From positions 1 to 64,000 of the IMG/VR virus record IMGVR_UViG_3300010371_000003: a stretch of DNA of 64,000 nt; one strand, 5' to 3'. Source of the stretch: a virus. Position numbers and translations under genes: made by a program. Positions 37,953 to 46,398 of this stretch are shown piece after piece; the stretch's first letter is position 1, and each line of letters opens with the position of its first letter. Below the pieces are notes generated by a model that was not told the origin of the DNA, did no database searches, and saw only the letters and a program-made list of their open reading frames with translations.

Positions 37953-39082
37953 CAGAAAGGACTCCAGAGAAGTTGCGACGCCAGGCTGCCGCCGGCGACT
38001 GGCACGTGTCCTGAGGCCAGGGTGAGATCAGCGGGCGTGCCGTTCAGGGTCTTGCCTGTGAAATCGACGGCGCCCTGGTCCATGACGGCCTGGTTCAGGG
38101 CAGAGAGCGCCAGCAGGCCACCGATCTGATTTCCTGCCAGCGCGCGCGCCCACGCAGCATCGGCTGCGGCCTGGGCGCCCGACAGCTGGTCCGGGGCCCA
38201 CGAGGCCGGATAGAGCACCGTCCCGGCCGCGTTGACCGTCGTCGTCACTGCAGCCACAGCGGTCACGTCGTCGAAGGTCCTGGCGTTCACGTAGTTTTGG
38301 ACCGTGGTCACCTCGCCCGAGGGTATGCCGCCGGTGTTGTTCGCCAGGACGAGAATGGCCCCGCCGGGGGTCGCCGGGTCGGCGTAGATGCGGACCCGCG
38401 TTGTCGACGTGCCTGCAGCGAGTGACCACTTTTGCAGGCGATCTTGGGTCCCCGGGGCGGCGTCGAGATCTTCGAAACGCCCGTCCATGCGAGCCTTGTA
38501 GGCGGTATCGGACTCGGCGTCCGAACCGAACTGGCCGGCGCCGCCGACGACCTTGATCGCTGCGGACTGGACGGTGACCCCAGGAAGCGGCGACACCAGC
38601 GTCGCGACAAGTCCACGGGCCGCGCCCAGGCTGGTCGCGCCGACGTCGATCGTCAACGTCGATCCACTGGGCAGCGTCCCGCCGGCCAGGCCCTGATAAA
38701 TCGATCCGTCGGTTGCCTTGTAGAGGCGTCCGGCGGCTATCGGATACGGCCCCTCGTCCGCCGTGCACGCGAGAGTGATGGTCTGGGTCGCGGCGGTCGG
38801 TGCGCCACGATCGAGCCCGAATTGTCCTCGCCCGACGACCGACAGCGACGGGCCGGACGTGTCCGGGTAGCCGTTCCCGATGATCCCGGGGATCACGTTG
38901 GCGACGAGGTCCTGCATGATGTACGCCTCCAGCTCGTACATCGTCCGCAGGACCGCGCCCGAGTGCCAATCCGTGACGGGGTTCTCGTCGACGGCGATGA
39001 ACGGCAGCAGGAGGCGGCGGACGTCGTCGATGCTCGGCGGCGTCCAGATCTCCGAGATGTCGATCGCCGGCAGCGTGGTCAT
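37952..39082 (-). CDS. Baseplate J-like protein
   Basis: 376 residues. DISEIWTPPSIDDVRRLLLP, DWHSGAVLRTMYELEAY, then ESDTAYKARMDGRFED and VVGGAGQFG-type strands, and VLVLANN-like repeats match the Baseplate_J/gp47 plan. It forms the wedge arms that hold the fibres. A second, longer J-like gene precedes it with an ATGA overlap. Confidence 0.82.
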   Translation of the reverse strand: MTTLPAIDISEIWTPPSIDDVRRLLLPFIAVDENPVTDWHSGAVLRTMYELEAYIMQDLVANVIPGIIGNGYPDTSGPSLSVVGRGQFGLDRGAPTAATQTITLACTADEGPYPIAAGRLYKATDGSIYQGLAGGTLPSGSTLTIDVGATSLGAARGLVATLVSPLPGVTVQSAAIKVVGGAGQFGSDAESDTAYKARMDGRFEDLDAAPGTQDRLQKWSLAAGTSTTRVRIYADPATPGGAILVLANNTGGIPSGEVTTVQNYVNARTFDDVTAVAAVTTTVNAAGTVLYPASWAPDQLSGAQAAADAAWARALAGNQIGGLLALSALNQAVMDQGAVDFTGKTLNGTPADLTLASGHVPVAGGSLASQLLWSPF

Positions 39083-40605
39083 GTCGGGATCCAGCCGATC
39101 GTGTTCGCGATGGTCTGCCCGGCCGCCATCACCGCGACCTCGTTCTTGGCGAGCACGAGGTCAGAGGTCAACGACGGCGCGCGATCGGCGATTTGGATGC
39201 TGACGGCGTCTTCGACGCCGTTGTCGCTGAGGATGTCCTCGAGGACGGCGGCGCGCACCACGGCGCCCTTCTGGCCCCCGATCGGGATGCTCCGCAGATA
39301 GGCGTCCCAGCCCTTTGCCGAACCGGCCTGGGCGGCGGCGATCTTCGCGCGAGGAACGTACGCCAGACCGAGCGGAAACACCTCGTGTCGTATTGCGCTC
39401 GACACCTGCACAGTCTCCTGCAGCGAGGTGAAGCCCGGTGCGGCGGCGACACCTTGATAGCCCAGCAGGCGGGCTGAGATGAAATCCTCGACGGCCACCA
39501 GCGCCTGGGGCGAGGCGGGGCCGCTCGAGCTCGCGATGGTCACCAGGATGCCACCCGGGATATTGGGGTCCGCCTCGCTCCAGACCCGCTCCACCTCCTG
39601 CGACGCCTGATGCGTCCAGAGCGCGATCTTGTCCTCCGTCGGAACGTCCGAGAGCGCCCGCCAGCGGTAAGAGCAGCGTGTGCCGAACGCGACAGGGGTC
39701 TCCGCGTCCGCCCCCCTCTGCAGGAGCGCGTCGCCCAGGAAGGTCGTGAAGATGTCGCCGGTCAGAAAGCTCGGAGCCGCGCCGGCAGTGAACCTCAGCG
39801 TCACGCCGCCGGGCACGACGATCGTCGGCTGGATTGTCCCACCATTCACCCACGTCGCGCCGCCGTCGGTCGAGAGCTGGTAATACGCGAACCCGATCTG
39901 GCCGCCGCGCGTGATTCGCACCCGCACAGACGCGAAGGTTGGCCGGACGCCGGGCGTCGTAAAGCTGGCGGCCATGCCGCCCGAGCTCCCGAGCGCGGAG
40001 CGGGCTGCCGTGAAGTCCGCGGGCGCGACGTTCGTGCACACCACGCCGGCGCGCGCCGTGACCATCGTGGTCACGGTCCCGGCCGGATCGTCGTAGGAGG
40101 ACCCGGGCTTCTCGGCCTGGCACGGGAGATCGAGCGTCCCTCCGGGCTGGAGCTGGCCGCCCTCGACGTTCGTGTAGAGGTTGCCCGTCGCGTCCGCGCG
40201 GACGGTCAGCTCTCCGGGCGCAAACGTGTAGCTCGACGGCGTGCCGATCGTCGAGAACCGCATGTTCTGGATGGTGTAGGTGGCGTCCCGCATCGGGAGC
40301 TTGTAGAAGTCGCGCCCCAGCTTCTTGAGCAGGAGCGTCGCGACGGCAGGGGTCGTCTCGGCGGCGGCGGCCGCCACCGCGGTGGGCAGAAGCCTGCCCG
40401 TCACCGCCTGAGCGATGCGCTGTGCCGCCAGCGCGGCCATGCCGTTCGCCACCATGTCCAGGCGGAGGTTCTCGACGCCGCCTGTCGACGACGGCGCCCA
40501 ACTGCTTACCGGAACGCCGGCCGCGGTCAGTCGGTCCACCAGCCGCTGGCGAATGGTTGCGACCGTCTCGGCCGTGCGCAGGTCGGCAAAGGTGTAGGTG
40601 GGCAT
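39079..40605 (-). CDS. Second baseplate J-like protein with inserted beta domain
   Basis: 508 residues. TYTFADLRTAETVATIRQRL at the N-terminus, LTVRADATGNLYTNVEGG and a typical J middle (SYDDPAGTVTT), and C-terminal VVRAAVLEDILSDNGVEDAV. Residues about 222-290 form an extra domain (ITRGGQIGFAYYQLSTDGGA) that resembles repeated domains in the sheath. Two J genes in a row suggest a duplicated wedge or double-layered baseplate. Confidence 0.78.
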   Translation of the reverse strand: MPTYTFADLRTAETVATIRQRLVDRLTAAGVPVSSWAPSSTGGVENLRLDMVANGMAALAAQRIAQAVTGRLLPTAVAAAAAETTPAVATLLLKKLGRDFYKLPMRDATYTIQNMRFSTIGTPSSYTFAPGELTVRADATGNLYTNVEGGQLQPGGTLDLPCQAEKPGSSYDDPAGTVTTMVTARAGVVCTNVAPADFTAARSALGSSGGMAASFTTPGVRPTFASVRVRITRGGQIGFAYYQLSTDGGATWVNGGTIQPTIVVPGGVTLRFTAGAAPSFLTGDIFTTFLGDALLQRGADAETPVAFGTRCSYRWRALSDVPTEDKIALWTHQASQEVERVWSEADPNIPGGILVTIASSSGPASPQALVAVEDFISARLLGYQGVAAAPGFTSLQETVQVSSAIRHEVFPLGLAYVPRAKIAAAQAGSAKGWDAYLRSIPIGGQKGAVVRAAVLEDILSDNGVEDAVSIQIADRAPSLTSDLVLAKNEVAVMAAGQTIANTIGWIPT

Positions 40606-41513
40606 CAGTTGCTCTGGATCGTGAGGGTGATGTCACGCATCCGGGCGGCGACGCCGGCACCAGGGGAAGTGACCGTCATGATCGCGCGGCTGTACCCGCC
40701 GGGGTTGGTGATGATCGCGCTGTCGTGGATGTCGGTGTACGACGAGGACGCCGCGGTCAGGGTGCAGACGGCTGTTCCGTCGATCCCCCCGTCGCCGCCT
40801 CCCACGCGCAGGATGAATTGAGCGCTTCCCGAGTCGCACATACCGGCTCCCGCGACTTCGACCGTCAACGAACTTCCCAGCGCGCCCCAGTTGATCACCA
40901 GCTGGGTCTGGAGCTGTGGTGTCTCTGTACCGCTCGAGTCCTCCACCGGCTGCAGGCCAAAGCTTCTGGACGGGTTCGATGTGCCTGGCGGTCCGGGCGG
41001 CCCAGGCGTGCTGCCGCCAGAGCCGGTGACGATGATGATCCCACCCGTCCCGACGACCGGCGCCCCGGTGACGGACACCGGCTCCGGTAGGGTCGTGCCG
41101 TTGACCGATAGGATGTCGACCGTGATGCTCGACGCGCGCAGGACCAGGGCAAACGGACCGGTCGCCGTGTCGTTATCGACGGCGATCAAGAGGCTCTCCG
41201 TCACGCTGTCGAAGGTGACCGTCGCGCGGGACCGCAAGGTCCGCGGATCGCTGACCTGCGTGGCCGCGATCTTTCCCTGGAGCGCAGAGACCTTAGCCTT
41301 GTCCATTCTCGAGCTGAGATAGCCGCGGATGTCGAAGCACCGGTACGTCGGGTCGTAGAAGTCCATCGAGCCCTCGCGCTGCGTGAGATGGCGCGCGCTG
41401 GCCATGGCGTAGTTCAGGTCGTCACTGGCGAGACCCCAGACGGGCTGCAGGTCGTCCAGCAGCGCGACATCGGTGCCGAAGTCGGTGGCGTTCGGGTCGA
41501 AGGGGGTCGTCAT
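40605..41513 (-). CDS. gp25/gp46-like baseplate wedge protein with collagen-like tail
   Basis: 302 residues. The N-terminal half (SDDLNYAMASARHLTQREGS, DPTYRCFDIRGYLSSRMDKA, DPRTLRSRATVTFD) matches the W/gp25/gp46 wedge plan. Then a GPPGPPG linker (about 173-180) and a beta-rich C-terminal 110 residues that are not expected in gp46. TGATG overlap with neighbours. The fusion may add a fibre-like extension. Confidence 0.65.
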   Translation of the reverse strand: MTTPFDPNATDFGTDVALLDDLQPVWGLASDDLNYAMASARHLTQREGSMDFYDPTYRCFDIRGYLSSRMDKAKVSALQGKIAATQVSDPRTLRSRATVTFDSVTESLLIAVDNDTATGPFALVLRASSITVDILSVNGTTLPEPVSVTGAPVVGTGGIIIVTGSGGSTPGPPGPPGTSNPSRSFGLQPVEDSSGTETPQLQTQLVINWGALGSSLTVEVAGAGMCDSGSAQFILRVGGGDGGIDGTAVCTLTAASSSYTDIHDSAIITNPGGYSRAIMTVTSPGAGVAARMRDITLTIQSN

Positions 41514-42700
41514 CAGCTGGTCACCGTGACGCTGCCGGACAGCAACGTGGTCGGTTCAGGCGGAGCCGCCGACCCGCCCAGGCTGTTGATCGCGGCGGCG
41601 AGCGACGCGAGATAGGTCACCAAGCCAGTGCCGAGGGGCACCGGCTGCGGCAGCGCGCCGCCCCCGAGATGCAGGGCGGCTGGCGCCAGCTTGAGCGAAG
41701 CCACCGAGACATCCGCATCGAAGCAGACCGCGTAGGCCTTGGCCCGGTCGCCGCCGCGCCAGCCGACCAGGACGTTCCCTCCGGCCAATCCGTCCGTCGT
41801 CGCCCCAGGCAGCCCCAGCATCAGCGGGATCGCGCCCATGTCCGGCATCGACGTCAGCTCCGGCTCGACGTGGACCCTGGTCCCGATCTGCGCCACCACC
41901 CGCGCGAGGTACATCGCCCGGTAGTCCACCGGCGGGGGGCCCGCGCTGCGCACCGCACGCTCGAACGCCCCGGCCAGACGGTCCTCCATGGAGGCCTCGC
42001 CGGCGTCCGAGAACCACACGCGCATGCGAGGGCCGAGTCCGCCCTCGTCGCCGTCGATCGTGTGCACGACCAGGGACACGCGCTGGCCGTTGAACGTGGT
42101 GCCCGGCCGCAACGCTCCCGCCGCCTCTTCGTTGACGGTCGCCAGCCATGACCCGTCCTCGAAGCGCTGCTCCATCACCTGATACGAGTCGTCTTCGATT
42201 CCCGCGTCCGGCCACGTCTCGCGCCCGATCCAGACCGTTCCGTCCGGCAGCACGCGCCAGACAGCGCCGCCGCCCACGCTCTCGACCAGCGCCGATAGGA
42301 TGGTCCCGATCGGCTCGGCCGAGGTGGTCCACGCCGGCAACACGGTCTGCAGGACGTCCTGGTCTGACGAGGGGGAGAGCGTCTCGCCGGCGGTGGCCAG
42401 CAAGCTGCTGACGACCAGCTGAAGGCTAACGCCGCTGTATTGGCGCTTCTCGGCGGCCTTGCCCATCCCTCCCGCGCCCAGCACGACGCGCGTGCGGTCG
42501 GTGTCCTCGAACTCGCCACCACGGTCGATCGCCCCGCGGAACTCGCGGTCGCCCACCTGGATGACGACCCGACCAGATCGTGGGGTGATGTCGTCGAACA
42601 GCACGTCGGCGGTTCCGACGCCAACGCGCGGCAGCCACAGCCGCAGGCTGATGATGTCGTCGCCGTCAGCCGTCGCGAGAGCCACGTCAGGAGACTCCAC
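41513..42700 (-). CDS. Baseplate hub / spike protein (gpP/gp45-like)
   Basis: 395 residues from GTG 42700. DDIISLRLWLPRVGVGTADV and RVVIQVGDREFRGAIDRGGE fit hub proteins such as Mu gpP. LQLVVSSLLATAGETL resembles the second hub domain. The C-terminal 130 residues (GGNVLVGWRGGDRAKAYAVC) look like the OB-fold/spike part of gp45. Hub and spike seem joined in one protein. Overlaps the upstream gene by 14 bp. Confidence 0.65.
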   Translation of the reverse strand: MESPDVALATADGDDIISLRLWLPRVGVGTADVLFDDITPRSGRVVIQVGDREFRGAIDRGGEFEDTDRTRVVLGAGGMGKAAEKRQYSGVSLQLVVSSLLATAGETLSPSSDQDVLQTVLPAWTTSAEPIGTILSALVESVGGGAVWRVLPDGTVWIGRETWPDAGIEDDSYQVMEQRFEDGSWLATVNEEAAGALRPGTTFNGQRVSLVVHTIDGDEGGLGPRMRVWFSDAGEASMEDRLAGAFERAVRSAGPPPVDYRAMYLARVVAQIGTRVHVEPELTSMPDMGAIPLMLGLPGATTDGLAGGNVLVGWRGGDRAKAYAVCFDADVSVASLKLAPAALHLGGGALPQPVPLGTGLVTYLASLAAAINSLGGSAAPPEPTTLLSGSVTVTS

Positions 42701-43415
42701 CGGCCGGCGTGAAGAGCTGCGGCGCCAGGCTCATGTTGTCGGGGTTGTAGGACGGCGGCGGAAGCTGCGAGCTGTTCTGCGGGCGCGGGCCGTCGAAGTT
42801 CGGGTGGCGCTTGACGGGAGCCGGCTTCGGCGTGGCGGTCACGTTCTTGCTGCCGGGGTCTCGGTTCTCCAGGCACTTGATGTCGAACACCATCTCGCCC
42901 GGCTCTTTCCCGTCGTGCGGAAGACCCCACTGGGTGATCACCGCGTACCGGATGTTGAAGGCCTGCAGCTTCGGGTGGTCGACGGCGTGGGTGAACTGCG
43001 CGGGGTCGATGTTCTTGGTGCGCCCGATGTAGCGCGGATTCGAAAGCGGCTGGTTCCAGAGCGCGTCGATCATCTCCTGCATCAGGTCCCACTGCGACGG
43101 CGTCCAGATCGTGCAGGTGATGTCGAACTCGATCGGCTCGTAGCCCAGCAGCGTGGGCCTGTTGCCCTTCGAGCCGGGCGCCTTCTTGCTCTTGACCTTG
43201 CACTTCGGCAGGCCCTTCACGTCGCTGACCCCGGGCAGGCGGATGTCGTCGAACGAGAACACGTTCCACGGGTTGCCGTCGTAGTCGCGGCCGGTGAACC
43301 CGACCACCGTGCGGTCATCGTTGATGAGCGCGGTGGAGTCGGCGCCGACCCGCTTCTGCGCCAGGTCCGCGTCAGCGTTCGCGAGCACCCCGTCCCAAAA
43401 GATCACGCCCGCCAT
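42687..43415 (-). CDS. Tail/baseplate protein next to tape measure
   Basis: 242 residues. VIFWDGVLANADADLAQKRV, DDIRLPGVSDVKGLPKCKV, LGYEPIEFDITCTIWTPSQW and a beta-rich middle; C-terminal 40 residues are Pro/Asn-rich and unstructured. By synteny it occupies the position of baseplate-tail connectors following the tape measure. Family not identified. Confidence 0.6.
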   Translation of the reverse strand: MAGVIFWDGVLANADADLAQKRVGADSTALINDDRTVVGFTGRDYDGNPWNVFSFDDIRLPGVSDVKGLPKCKVKSKKAPGSKGNRPTLLGYEPIEFDITCTIWTPSQWDLMQEMIDALWNQPLSNPRYIGRTKNIDPAQFTHAVDHPKLQAFNIRYAVITQWGLPHDGKEPGEMVFDIKCLENRDPGSKNVTATPKPAPVKRHPNFDGPRPQNSSQLPPPSYNPDNMSLAPQLFTPAGGVS

Positions 43416-43417
43416 CT

Positions 43418-45292
43418 TCAGCCGCCCTTCCGCTTGGCGATGCGTTCCATGATGCGCAGGAACATCAGCTCGACCTCGTCCTCCATGCCGCGCGCGATCA
43501 GGCGCCCATGCTCGTAGCTATCGCCGCCGGCGGCGCCCTCCACCGTCACGTAGATGCCCTCGACCACGATCGACGGCGTCCCCCCGCCCCCACCGCCGCG
43601 CGCGGCCGCGCTGGCGAGGTCGAACGACTCGGCGACGTCCTCGAGGTCGCCTTGCCGGCCGGTGATGCCCTGGACGTAGCCGGCCATGTCCAGCTCGCCG
43701 ATCTCCCGGAACAGCGCGGACGGCGAATGCTGCTCGTGCGCCGTTTTGAGGGCGTCGACCGTGGCGTCCGCGACCGTCGACATCGCGCGCACCGCGCCGG
43801 GAGCGCCCGCGAGAACGCCCTCGGAGTAGCCGGCCATGTCGTTCTGACCGGCCTGCTGGGTTTCCTTCCCGAACCGGAGCGCCCAGAAGTGCGGGTTGAA
43901 GACCCGATCCTCCAAGAACTGGTAGCCCGGAACGTGCGATGCCAGGAAGGCGCCCGTGCCCGACTGCGAGGGGAGCGCCCCGTCGCGCGCCATGATGTCC
44001 AAAGCCTTCTGGCTGCGGTCCTGGGAGCTGTGTAGGGGGTCGCCGAGGATCCCCAGCGGCGTGTACTTCATCGCCAGGTCCTTGGCCTCGCCGAGCCCCG
44101 TCTTCACCGTCGAGATGAAGTCGACGATGTCCTTGAACAGCTGCCAGGCCTCCTTTACGGCGGGCACGAAGTCGTCGCGGACGAAGGCGCTGGCGCTCCG
44201 GACGTCCTCCGGCAGCTCCTTGATGAAGCCAGCGACGTCGCCGACCACCTCCTGCAGGTTGATCGTCGACAGCGTGTCGCCCAGGCCGGCGAAAGCTTCC
44301 TCGAGGGTGCCGGATAGGATCTGCCCGAGCGCGCTCTTCGGGTCGAGCGCCTCGCTGACCTGGGCGACGAAATCGCTCAGCTCGTGGTAGCCCGCGGTGT
44401 CCTTCATGTTCTCGAAGAACAGGTCGGGCCTCTCCTTCAAGTGGGCCCACCGCGCCAGCAGCGTGTCGGTCATGCCGGTGCCGACACCGCCCAGGTCGTC
44501 GCCGGTCTTGTTCGTGATCGTGTGATAGAGGCTGTTCAGCGTCGTCTCGATGGGGATCTTTCCGGCCTCCATCTCCTTCCGCATCGCCTTGAGACCCAGC
44601 CCCGTCTCGGCCGACAGCTCCTTCTCGAACTCGCCCTTTTGAATGCCAAATGGCATCAGCGCGCGCCCTTCGATGCGCCCGGTCGTCATGATCCGGCGCA
44701 GCGCTTCGACCGCCTCCATCCCGCCGGCGACCGGGTTCTCGGTCATCGACGCGAGGTCGGCCGCGGCCGCGATCGCGTTCTTCAGGTTCTCGCCCTGGAA
44801 CCCCGACTTGGCCAGCTCAAGCCCCATGCCCTTGATCTGGTCGTGGGTGAACTCGGTCTTGTCTGCGATGGCCTCGAAGTACTCGGATGCCTCCTTGCCG
44901 ACCTCGGGCCCGAGAGCGTTCTGGAAGGCGCGCCCGAGACGTTCCTCCTTTGCCGCGGCGTCGAGGATCTCCTCCGTGAGCTCCTTGACCTTGTCGGCCA
45001 GCTGCTCCGGGAACTCGAGCAGCTTCTCGGTCCCCTCGCGGATGAACTCGAACTCAGCGATCTCCTTCGCCTTGTGCAGGAAGGGCTCTAGCCCCTTGTG
45101 CAGCGCCTTGTCGAACGCGTCGCCGGCCTCCTCGGCCCCTTTGCCCGCGCGCCGCGCGCCCTCGTCCAGCCCCTTGAGTCCCTGGTGGCCTTTGCCCAAC
45201 GAGACGTTCGCCTTGTCGAGCTTGCCGAGCAGATCGTCCAGGCCGGGCGTGTTCGCGTCGATCTGGAAGATGAACTGCATGCCGTCGGCCAC
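43418..45292 (-). CDS. Tail tape measure protein
   Basis: 624 residues. Long helical/coiled stretches with alternating Glu/Lys from 35 to 210, then hydrophobic helices (AGYSEGVLAGAPGAVRAM), ending in Gly-rich SAAARGGGGGG and a beta domain with VEGIYVTVEGA. Placed immediately after the tail assembly chaperone and before hub genes, the usual position. From its length the expected tail would be of the order of 90-100 nm, using the usual 1.5 angstrom per residue. Confidence 0.85.
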   Translation of the reverse strand: MADGMQFIFQIDANTPGLDDLLGKLDKANVSLGKGHQGLKGLDEGARRAGKGAEEAGDAFDKALHKGLEPFLHKAKEIAEFEFIREGTEKLLEFPEQLADKVKELTEEILDAAAKEERLGRAFQNALGPEVGKEASEYFEAIADKTEFTHDQIKGMGLELAKSGFQGENLKNAIAAAADLASMTENPVAGGMEAVEALRRIMTTGRIEGRALMPFGIQKGEFEKELSAETGLGLKAMRKEMEAGKIPIETTLNSLYHTITNKTGDDLGGVGTGMTDTLLARWAHLKERPDLFFENMKDTAGYHELSDFVAQVSEALDPKSALGQILSGTLEEAFAGLGDTLSTINLQEVVGDVAGFIKELPEDVRSASAFVRDDFVPAVKEAWQLFKDIVDFISTVKTGLGEAKDLAMKYTPLGILGDPLHSSQDRSQKALDIMARDGALPSQSGTGAFLASHVPGYQFLEDRVFNPHFWALRFGKETQQAGQNDMAGYSEGVLAGAPGAVRAMSTVADATVDALKTAHEQHSPSALFREIGELDMAGYVQGITGRQGDLEDVAESFDLASAAARGGGGGGTPSIVVEGIYVTVEGAAGGDSYEHGRLIARGMEDEVELMFLRIMERIAKRKGG

Positions 45293-45304
45293 GCTGGTCT
45301 CTCC

Positions 45305-45894
45305 TCAGCGACGTGGCTTCAGGTAGGCCTTCGCGAGGCCGCGAACGTGTTGGAAATGCTGGGCTTCGAGCATTGCACCGATCATCGCTACCTCGCCGTT
45401 GTCGCCGCGGCGGTAGGCCATGAGAGCCTCCGCCGCGACCACGATGTCCGTCTCCGCGTGCGAGTCGCGGAGGCGGTTCAGACTTTTTCCCGAACCGTCC
45501 CCTTGATGGCGCCGGCCATCTCGGCGATCTCGCCGGCCCACACGTCGACGATGGCCGGGTACCGCTTCAAGGTCGCCGTCAGCTCCGGCCCCTTGGGGTA
45601 GATGACGCAGGTGTTCACGATGAGCCGGTTCGCGCTGGCGCGGTTGTTGGCGTCGACGTCCATCTGCTTGGCCTTGACCATCAGCCATTCGGCCGTGGTG
45701 GGCAGACGCGCCACGGCCACCACGAAGTCGCCTTCAGTGTTCACGGGGGTCCGTAAGCGCTCGAGGTGGGCATCCTGGTGCTCCGTCCGATAGGCGTCGA
45801 TCGCCGCTTGGGCGGCTTTGAGGGCGGGATCGTCGGCGTCGGACTTCTGGGCGTCCGACGCCTCGGTCTGGGCGGGTGTGTTCATGCCGACCAT
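45305..45894 (-). CDS. Tail assembly chaperone, frameshift fusion product (G-T type)
   Basis: Two frames overlap at 45478-45488. The first ends GTVREKV-stop; the second continues SLNRLRDSHAETDIVVAAEA and ends FQHVRGLAKAYLKPRR at 45305. Joining them by a -1 shift at the A-run GAAAAAG (45484-45488 read on the - strand) gives one long product. CGGTTC/GAACCG (45474-45479, 45492-45497) flanks the slippery site as a 6-bp stem. This is the layout of the gpG/gpGT tail chaperone pair just upstream of the tape measure. Confidence 0.75.
45478..45894 (-). CDS. Tail assembly chaperone, short form (G type)
   Basis: 138 residues. ATG 45894 (MVGMNTPAQ) was kept; the second Met three residues later is equally possible. 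KAAQAAIDAYRTEHQDAHLE and EGDFVVAVARLPTTAEWLM, then RASANRLIVNTCVIYPKG form a small alpha/beta fold typical of gp41/E-type chaperones. The short product ends two codons after the slippery site. Confidence 0.75.
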   Translation of the reverse strand: MVGMNTPAQTEASDAQKSDADDPALKAAQAAIDAYRTEHQDAHLERLRTPVNTEGDFVVAVARLPTTAEWLMVKAKQMDVDANNRASANRLIVNTCVIYPKGPELTATLKRYPAIVDVWAGEIAEMAGAIKGTVREKV

Positions 45895-45927
45895 GATCTA
45901 GTGCCGGCTAGCCGGCCCCAACTCTGG

Positions 45928-46383
45928 TTACAGCGGGACGACGCCCGGATTCCCGTTCCAGAGGATCGGCACGATGATCGCGAGGTCGTGCTTCACCGTG
46001 ATCCCGTCGGTGCTGTCGCTGCTGCCGCCGGTGCTGTTTTTCTTGAGCTTCGCCACCACGGTGTCCGTCTTCGCCGCCCCGAATGCAGGCTCCCAGTAGC
46101 TCACCAGCAGCGGGAAGACGACAGTCATGAAGCCCGGTCCCCCGAGCAGCTCGACGAACTCGTCGAACTGGTCCCGGTACAGCTCGATGTCACCGTCCGC
46201 CTGGTAGTTCCCGAGGGTGTAGCCGCGGGCCAGCGGCCCCTTGCCGCGCGGCATGCCCGGGTCGAGGTTGTCGCTGTAGTTGATGGCCTTGATCCCATCG
46301 AACGGCATGCCGGCGCCGGCGCCGATGCCGACCTCGATGGAGCTCCAGCTGTAGAGTCGCCCGTTGATGAACTGGTTCGCCAT
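45928..46383 (-). CDS. Tail tube protein
   Basis: 151 residues. NQFINGRLYSWSSIEVGIGA, GIKAINYSDNLDPGMPRGKG, GYTLGNYQADGDIELYRDQF match the tube protein pattern (beta sandwich with GxKxIxYSD near the N-terminus). Directly downstream of the sheath gene by 15 bp, the classic sheath-tube pair. Confidence 0.85.
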   Translation of the reverse strand: MANQFINGRLYSWSSIEVGIGAGAGMPFDGIKAINYSDNLDPGMPRGKGPLARGYTLGNYQADGDIELYRDQFDEFVELLGGPGFMTVVFPLLVSYWEPAFGAAKTDTVVAKLKKNSTGGSSDSTDGITVKHDLAIIVPILWNGNPGVVPL

Positions 46384-46398
46384 GACCGCGTGTCTCCT

